A model generated the notes under the pieces. It searched no databases. It had not been told where the DNA came from and saw only the letters and a program-made list of their open reading frames with translations. 5,765 nucleotides of DNA from Campylobacterota bacterium (lineage in GTDB: Bacteria; Campylobacterota; Campylobacteria; Campylobacterales; Sulfurovaceae). Location of the stretch: contig JAHZJZ010000288.1 of assembly GCA_022600655.1 (NCBI GenBank), forward strand, positions 1 through 5,765, written 5' to 3'. The position numbers and the translations under genes are program-made. Positions 5,681 through 5,765 of the stretch are shown in pieces; the first letter of the stretch is position 1, and the number at the start of each line of letters is the position of its first letter.

Positions 5681-5765
5681 TTAAAATTGGAACCGTTTGG
5701 CATTCGTAACACGGGTAGACACATCGGCATACTAACAAATTTATCATTTTAATAAAATCCCCTAA
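5677..5765. repeat. Right copy of the flanking imperfect direct repeat, reaching the window edge
   Basis: This is the counterpart of 4517-4609: TATTTTAAA (5677-5685), GAACCGT (5690-5696), a divergent middle, then 5721-5765 aligned to 4565-4609 with the last 21 bases (5745-5765) identical. The middle holds GGGTAGACACATCGG (5713-5727), which matches the reverse complement of the left hairpin (arm plus loop) at 14 of 15 bases. The second arm is absent, so no strong stem forms here. ATTTTAAAAT (5678-5687) is a perfect 10-bp palindrome. The repeat may continue past the window end. Confidence 0.65.

Noticed and set aside
4610..5765. Integron gene cassette with attC site
   Set aside because: The repeats lack paired RYYYAAC/GTTRRRY core sites and the cassette holds its own promoter; no integrase is present.
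4517..5765. CRISPR array
   Set aside because: Only two repeat copies about 1.1 kb apart with genes between them and no regular spacers.

Overview
The window looks like an AT-rich bacterial chromosome segment. The gltB-gltD proteins and the low-GC codon use fit a Campylobacterota-type organism (Sulfurimonas, Sulfurovum or Arcobacter relatives). That placement is a judgement from overall look, not from a search.

Left part (1-3658): the 3' half of gltB, the glutamate synthase large subunit, with its start outside the window. A complete gltD follows, one base after the gltB stop, and a strong intrinsic terminator closes the operon. Together the products form the NADPH-type GOGAT enzyme that turns 2-oxoglutarate and glutamine into two glutamates, the exit step of ammonium assimilation.

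Middle (3659-4488): a monocistronic gene with its own extended -10 promoter and a GTG start. It encodes a lipoprotein with five TPR repeats in an exact 42-residue register; its function is unknown.

Right part (4489-5765): an accessory island on the opposite strand. Two overlapping genes encode a 103-residue protein of unknown family and an AbiEii-type nucleotidyltransferase, arranged like a toxin-antitoxin operon with the small gene first. The pair is bracketed by two directly oriented, related repeats of about 90 bp (4517-4609 and 5677-5765) that share a perfect 21-bp end. The left copy carries a GTAG-plus-palindrome hairpin of the kind seen in REP elements. The right copy carries the loop sequence in the opposite orientation with only one arm kept. 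Between the right repeat and the small gene lie 16 codons that resemble the C-terminus of the nucleotidyltransferase, possibly the stump of a second copy. The stop codon of that stump overlaps the -10 box of the operon promoter. The window ends exactly at the last base of the shared repeat end.

No tRNA, rRNA, CRISPR array or transposase gene is visible. No gene-free stretch exceeds 300 bases: 4489-4642 and 5584-5765 hold the repeats, the hairpin, the promoter and the possible gene stump.
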